64,000 nt of DNA from Taishania sp964580465. GTDB taxonomy: Bacteria; Bacteroidota; Bacteroidia; Flavobacteriales_D; Crocinitomicaceae. The notes beneath the pieces were generated by a model, which did not search any database, was not told the DNA's origin, and saw only the letters and a program-made list of their open reading frames with translations. Location of the stretch: positions 62,001 through 126,000 of the forward strand of contig CAZOKJ010000003.1 in NCBI GenBank assembly GCA_964580465.1, given 5' to 3'. Positions 60,952-64,000 of this stretch are shown in pieces (the stretch's first letter is position 1; each line of letters begins with the position of its first letter). The position numbers were made by a program, and so were the translations under genes.

Positions 60952-60983
60952 GCAAAATTAAGTAAACAATTCTTATTTAGCAA
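60952..60983 (-). promoter_or_regulatory. Promoter of the tRNA-Pro / tRNA-Arg transcript
   Basis: Minus strand TTG (60981-60983), 20-bp spacer, TAATTTTGC (60952-60960), then ACTCGC. The eight bases GCACTCGC are the same as at the tRNA-Arg(ACG) promoter. Confidence 0.78.
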
Positions 60984-61045
60984 GTTTTTTTTAACTTTTT
61001 TAAAAATATTTTTTTATTACTTATTTTCAATTAGTTAAAAGTTTG

Positions 61046-61132
61046 CGGAGGGAGCGGGATTCGAACCCGCGGTACGGTTACCCATACGTCAGTTTAGCAA
61101 ACTGGTGGTTTAAGCCTCTCACCCATCCCTCC
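61046..61132 (-). tRNA. tRNA-Ser (anticodon GCT)
   Basis: Class II tRNA on the minus strand, 87 nt with a long variable arm. Acceptor GGAGGGA/TCCCTCC, anticodon loop TTGCTAA (GCT), T arm GCGGGTTCGAATCCCGC, discriminator G as expected for serine. Confidence 0.95.
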
Positions 61133-61151
61133 AATGTTCAATGAACGGACG

Positions 61152-61182
61152 GCAAAAATAGTAATAAGATTTATATTGACAA
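61152..61182 (-). promoter_or_regulatory. Promoter of tRNA-Ser(GCT)
   Basis: Minus strand TTG (61180-61182), 19-bp spacer, TATTTTTGC (61152-61160), 19 bases upstream of the mature tRNA. Exact consensus. It lies inside the upstream extension of the coaX frame, which argues against that extension being coding. Confidence 0.82.
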
Positions 61183-61213
61183 GCATTTTATTAAAAAATT
61201 ATTACTTTTTTTT

Positions 61214-61222
61214 TAGATTTGC
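61214..61222 (+). promoter_or_regulatory. Possible -7 element for coaX
   Basis: TAGATTTGC ending 7 bases before the coaX ATG; no TTG at consensus distance. If used, the transcript would be almost leaderless. Confidence 0.42.
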
Positions 61223-61229
61223 AGTAGAA

Positions 61230-61958
61230 ATGAAAAATATTACATCCATAGCAATTGATTTGGGCAATAGCTTTGCTAAGATTGCTTATTTCATTAACAA
61301 TGAGTTAGCGTCTGTTGAACGTGTTTTGTTCTCAGAATTGATAGGTGAAGAGCAATACGTGAATAAATTGAAAAATTTTTCGGGAATCTACTCTTCTGTT
61401 CGTTCTTTAGAAGATAATTTAACCCTTGAAAAGTGTTATTCTAAGCTCATAGCTCTGAATAATGACTTAAAATTACCTTTGAACTTGAATTACAAAACGC
61501 CTTCTACTTTGGGAAAAGATCGTGTTTGTAATGCTATAGGTGTTTGGGCATTGAATCCAAATAACCATTCATTAGTCGTTGATATTGGTACTTGTATTAA
61601 ATTTGATTTGGTAACAGCTGATGGAACTTACCAAGGTGGTAGCATAAGTCCCGGTGTACGCTTGCGTTATCAATCCTTAAATGACTATACAGCAAACCTA
61701 CCATTATTAAGTAATCGTGAGCAAATAGCCATCGTCGGCAAGTCCACAAATGAAGCAATTCATTCAGGTGTAATCAATGGTATGAAAGCAGAAATTAGTT
61801 ATTTAATGGAGGATTATATTAAAAATTATGAATCATTAACTATTTTTGTGACTGGCGGAGATGCAAAATATTTTGATTTACCCCTAAAAAGTAACATCTT
61901 TGCAAACGAAAACTTGACCTTAATAGGGTTACATGAAATATATATACTAAATGTTTAG
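61230..61958 (+). CDS. coaX: Type III pantothenate kinase
   Basis: A 242-residue ASKHA-fold enzyme that phosphorylates pantothenate, the first step of coenzyme A synthesis. The motifs are IAIDLGNSFAKIAYF at the N-terminus, TLGKDRVCNAIGVWAL, LVVDIGTCIKFDLV and YQGGSISPGVRLRYQSL. I chose ATG 61230; the frame opens at 61134, but that part lies over the tRNA-Ser promoter and precedes the conserved start. The 3' end overlaps the outer-membrane protein gene by 8 bases, a coaX-OMP-lptC order familiar in Bacteroidota. Confidence 0.94.
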   Translation: MKNITSIAIDLGNSFAKIAYFINNELASVERVLFSELIGEEQYVNKLKNFSGIYSSVRSLEDNLTLEKCYSKLIALNNDLKLPLNLNYKTPSTLGKDRVCNAIGVWALNPNNHSLVVDIGTCIKFDLVTADGTYQGGSISPGVRLRYQSLNDYTANLPLLSNREQIAIVGKSTNEAIHSGVINGMKAEISYLMEDYIKNYESLTIFVTGGDAKYFDLPLKSNIFANENLTLIGLHEIYILNV

Positions 61959-63300
61959 ACGATTTTTAATAGCTTCATTTGCGTTTATGCAATTGAATAG
62001 TTGGGCTCAAAATAACTCTCCTTATTCTTATCAAGGTATAGGTGAGCGCTTTGCGTTGGCAAATCCTGCTTATGCTGGTTTGGGTAATCAAACGGTAAGT
62101 CAACATAATTCCTCTATTTTGAATTCAAACAATGCGGCATCTTACTCTTTTTTGAAGCATCAATACCCTATTTTTTCTATCGGACTTTCTGACCGCCTTT
62201 CTGTATACAATCAAGATGAAACCAAAGAAGTTGGAAACATGCTTGGTATTTCTGAAATAGCTTTTGGTTTGTCTTTTTATAAGCTTTTTGGTCTTTCTGT
62301 TGGTTTAAAACCTATGTATAAAAAATCGTATGATTTTGTGCAGTATGAGCCTTTAATGTCTGATTCTATTCGTTACAACTACAAAGGTAAGGGACTGTTA
62401 AATAAAGCTTATTTTGGCTTTTCTGTTAAGGCATTGAATTTGGAAAATGTAAAATGGTCGCTGGGAGCAAATGTTGCCGGTGTCTTTGGCAATTTATCCG
62501 ATGTTCGTACAGGAGCTGTTGTGAAGACGACAACGAACGAAGGTGGGGGAGATGTACGCTCTCGTCAAATGAGTTCATTTCAATATGAATTGGGAACTAT
62601 TTTAACAGTGAAACTGCCTAAAGGAAATGGATTAACTTTCGGGGCAACGTATGAACCTTTTCAAAAATTGAAAACGGTTTATAACCGTCAGTTGTTTTTC
62701 TCTCCAACAAATATAGAGAATGAAAATACGTGGTTGGTACTGAAAGAAACTGGTGATTCCAAAGGGAAAATAGCCATGGGACAATCCTACCAAGCTGGAA
62801 TTACTTATGCCAAAAATGTAGCAATTGCTAAAAAAGATGGGACAGTTCGTAATTCTCAGTTTTCTTTGTCTGTTTCTTATGCTGGTGCAGATTGGTCTAA
62901 ATACCGTGAGGATTATGCGGATACTGCTATTGCTTTTAACTTTAAAAACACTTCATCGCTCAATGTTGGTGTAGAATATACACCTGAAACAGTATATATT
63001 GGTAACGCAATACCTAAGTTTTTTGACCGTGCAAGTTACCGTGTAGGCTTTTATTCCAATAGCTTACCTTACGTTTTTAACGGTACTCAAGTGAAAGAGT
63101 GGGCAACAACATTCGGATTTGGATTCCCTATCTTAGTTGACCGACGTTTAGATTCTTCAATACAATTAGGTTTTGCCACAGGAAAACGATCTGTGAATCA
63201 AATAGGAGCATTGAATGAAACATTTGTAACTTTCAATATCGGGTTTTCCATCGCTCCAAGTTTTAACGATCGTTGGTTTATCAAGCGTAAATTGGATTAA
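61951..63300 (+). CDS. Outer-membrane beta-barrel protein (unnamed)
   Basis: A 449-residue exported protein with a signal peptide ending NSWAQ. Alternating amphipathic strands through the rest (FGLSFYKLFGLSVGLKP, GLTFGATYEPF, RVGFYSNSLPYVFNG) and the aromatic end of many strands indicate a beta-barrel of the OmpP1/FadL-like kind. Sequence NNSPYSYQGIGE and the LANPAYAGLGNQ start are typical of Bacteroidota barrels in this gene order. The substrate is unknown. It overlaps coaX by 8 bases and is followed one base later by lptC. Confidence 0.85.
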   Translation: MFRRFLIASFAFMQLNSWAQNNSPYSYQGIGERFALANPAYAGLGNQTVSQHNSSILNSNNAASYSFLKHQYPIFSIGLSDRLSVYNQDETKEVGNMLGISEIAFGLSFYKLFGLSVGLKPMYKKSYDFVQYEPLMSDSIRYNYKGKGLLNKAYFGFSVKALNLENVKWSLGANVAGVFGNLSDVRTGAVVKTTTNEGGGDVRSRQMSSFQYELGTILTVKLPKGNGLTFGATYEPFQKLKTVYNRQLFFSPTNIENENTWLVLKETGDSKGKIAMGQSYQAGITYAKNVAIAKKDGTVRNSQFSLSVSYAGADWSKYREDYADTAIAFNFKNTSSLNVGVEYTPETVYIGNAIPKFFDRASYRVGFYSNSLPYVFNGTQVKEWATTFGFGFPILVDRRLDSSIQLGFATGKRSVNQIGALNETFVTFNIGFSIAPSFNDRWFIKRKLD

Positions 63301-63301
63301 G

Positions 63302-63853
63302 ATGTTTTTTGGAAAGGTACAAATCGGTAGTTGGCTAGTGGCAGCTGTTTTACTGTCATCTTGCACAAATGATTTGAATCAAATTCAACGAATAACTTAT
63401 GATCCAAAATCGCCCAATGAGGTTTCTAAAAACATGTCTATTTATTTTGCTGACTACGGTTATGCAAAAATAAACATCTTTGCTAAGTTGGCTGAAACGT
63501 ATGCTAATCCTCATGTAACGATTCTAAAAGATAGTTTAAAGGTCGATTTTTTCGATGAAAATGGCGAAATAAGTTCTACGTTGACCGCGAAATATGGTGA
63601 AGTAAATCATGAAACAACTAAAATTTTTGTTAGAGACTCTGTTCAGTTAACGAATCACAAAGATCAGCGCACAATGTACACAAGCGTTTTGTACTGGAAT
63701 CAATTAGATAGCGTTATTTACACGGATCAAAGGGTTTGCTTAAAGTCACCTAAGGGAATCGCTTTTGGATCGAGCCTACATGCGAAACAAGATTTTACGA
63801 CCTATAAAATTACAGACCCCAAAGGGGCGTATGAGTTTGATCAAGAGAAATAA
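63302..63853 (+). CDS. lptC: LPS export ABC transporter periplasmic protein LptC
   Basis: A 183-residue protein of the LptC/YrbK family, which moves LPS from the inner-membrane LptBFG complex to LptA. The N-terminus is a lipoprotein-type signal (LLSSCTNDL), as is usual for Bacteroidota members, rather than the single transmembrane anchor of E. coli. The conserved beta-jellyroll includes KVDFFDENGEISSTLTAKYG and IYTDQRVCLKSPKG. One base after the barrel gene. Its stop overlaps a possible mini-ORF by one base. Confidence 0.9.
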   Translation: MFFGKVQIGSWLVAAVLLSSCTNDLNQIQRITYDPKSPNEVSKNMSIYFADYGYAKINIFAKLAETYANPHVTILKDSLKVDFFDENGEISSTLTAKYGEVNHETTKIFVRDSVQLTNHKDQRTMYTSVLYWNQLDSVIYTDQRVCLKSPKGIAFGSSLHAKQDFTTYKITDPKGAYEFDQEK

Positions 63854-63948
63854 TGGTTAAACTTCGTGGAAGTATTTTTTTATTAAAATTTTCATTTTTT
63901 CTTTGTGCAATTGAACTTTTTGTGTATCTTAATGAAAAATTAACCTAA
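63853..63948 (+). CDS. Possible 31-residue membrane mini-ORF after lptC
   Basis: The lptC stop forms TAATG with an ATG at 63853 that opens 31 codons (MVKLRGSIF ... LNEKLT) to a TAA at 63946-63948. The product would have one hydrophobic segment of about 18 residues (IFLLKFSFFLCAIELFVYL). The one-base stop/start overlap is like real couplings elsewhere in the window, but a chance frame in AT-rich DNA is also likely. Confidence 0.3.
   Translation: MVKLRGSIFLLKFSFFLCAIELFVYLNEKLT
63903..63934 (+). promoter_or_regulatory. Possible promoter of the gene at the window end
   Basis: TTG (63903-63905), 19-bp spacer, TATCTTAATG (63925-63934), which matches TAnnTT but not the final TG. It lies 19 bases before the ATG at 63954. 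Confidence 0.35.
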
Positions 63949-63953
63949 AAACA

Positions 63954-64000
63954 ATGAAATTTTTACAACCACAAGATTACGCCAACCAATTGATTAACTT
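63954..64000 (+). CDS. Start of a further gene (partial)
   Basis: ATG at 63954 opens MKFLQPQDYANQLIN and runs off the window. AAAACA precedes it. Too short to identify. Confidence 0.45.
   Translation, partial: MKFLQPQDYANQLIN

Noticed and set aside
61134..61229. N-terminal extension of coaX with a hydrophobic stretch
   Set aside because: The region holds the tRNA-Ser promoter, and the family starts at the later ATG; CoaX is cytoplasmic.
1..64000. Search for prophage, insertion sequences, toxin-antitoxin or defence islands
   Set aside because: I see no transposase, integrase, restriction or Cas-like protein and no terminal repeats; the tRNA genes have no adjacent integrase or duplicated 3' ends.

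Overview
The window is chromosomal DNA from a member of the Bacteroidota, most likely order Flavobacteriales and perhaps close to Crocinitomicaceae/Fluviicola. The lineage call is inference from four things. The DNA is AT-rich. There are type IX secretion (T9SS) markers: a PorE-like protein and two proteins with T9SS C-terminal sorting domains. Several families are typical of the phylum (BT_3928-like DoxX protein, DUF1599, DUF5606, UMF1 transporter, TPR/beta-propeller proteins). Finally, promoters fit the Bacteroidota grammar TTG-N19/20-TAnnTTTG, which I could place with exact spacing upstream of several genes. There is no phage, plasmid, insertion sequence, CRISPR array or rRNA operon; this is core chromosome with a few lineage-specific surface proteins.

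Layout. 1-2161: the tail of an upstream gene, a UMF1-type MFS transporter overlapping an AraC-type regulator with an HMA-like N-terminus, a shared terminator, and tRNA-Arg(ACG). 2235-18148 (minus): a tightly packed run, DUF1599 > DoxX/thioredoxin-like membrane protein > tpiA > prmA > a 1539-residue exported protein of unknown function > plsY > a 2092-residue TPR/propeller/coiled-coil/SPOR-like protein > clpS. 18159-21600: folP, an acyltransferase, a DUF5606 protein with a histone-H1-like tail, and fabI. 21753-29651 (minus): two more TPR/propeller proteins (one PorE-like with an intact OmpA domain), a 2-oxoacid dehydrogenase E2, and a GT2 glycosyltransferase with a decayed sugar-transferase tail. 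29677-33463: ridA, pabA/trpG, and the operon tsaD-rsgA-dtd-mazG. 33488-39662 (plus): a TamB-like protein, a T9SS cargo gene split by an in-frame stop, and a methyltransferase whose promoter spacer is filled by a perfect palindrome.

39754-52919: acyl-CoA dehydrogenase, anmK, an epimerase-glyA pair, a second T9SS cargo protein, a DPP-IV/ureohydrolase/membrane-protein operon, gltA, miaA and an MltF-like lytic transglycosylase. 53066-60393: hemN, a PafA-like phosphatase, an MBL-fold hydrolase, a SirB1-like protein, a GT2 enzyme and an oligosaccharide flippase. 60400-end: a small CWC-type cysteine-rich protein, tRNA-Arg(TCT), tRNA-Pro(TGG), tRNA-Ser(GCT), then coaX - outer-membrane barrel - lptC and the start of another gene.

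How the genes work together: much of the window concerns the envelope. It covers phospholipid and fatty acid synthesis (plsY, fabI), outer-membrane assembly and LPS export (TamB, lptC), T9SS (PorE-like plus cargo), peptidoglycan turnover (MltF-like, anmK) and surface polysaccharide (two GT2 proteins, flippase, acyltransferase, epimerase). Translation and central-metabolism housekeeping genes lie between these. The observations most worth following are: the palindrome inside the methyltransferase promoter and its gapped relative in the gltA promoter; the nonsense-split T9SS cargo gene; the two very large exported proteins in one housekeeping transcription unit; and a shared downstream sequence in two tRNA promoters.
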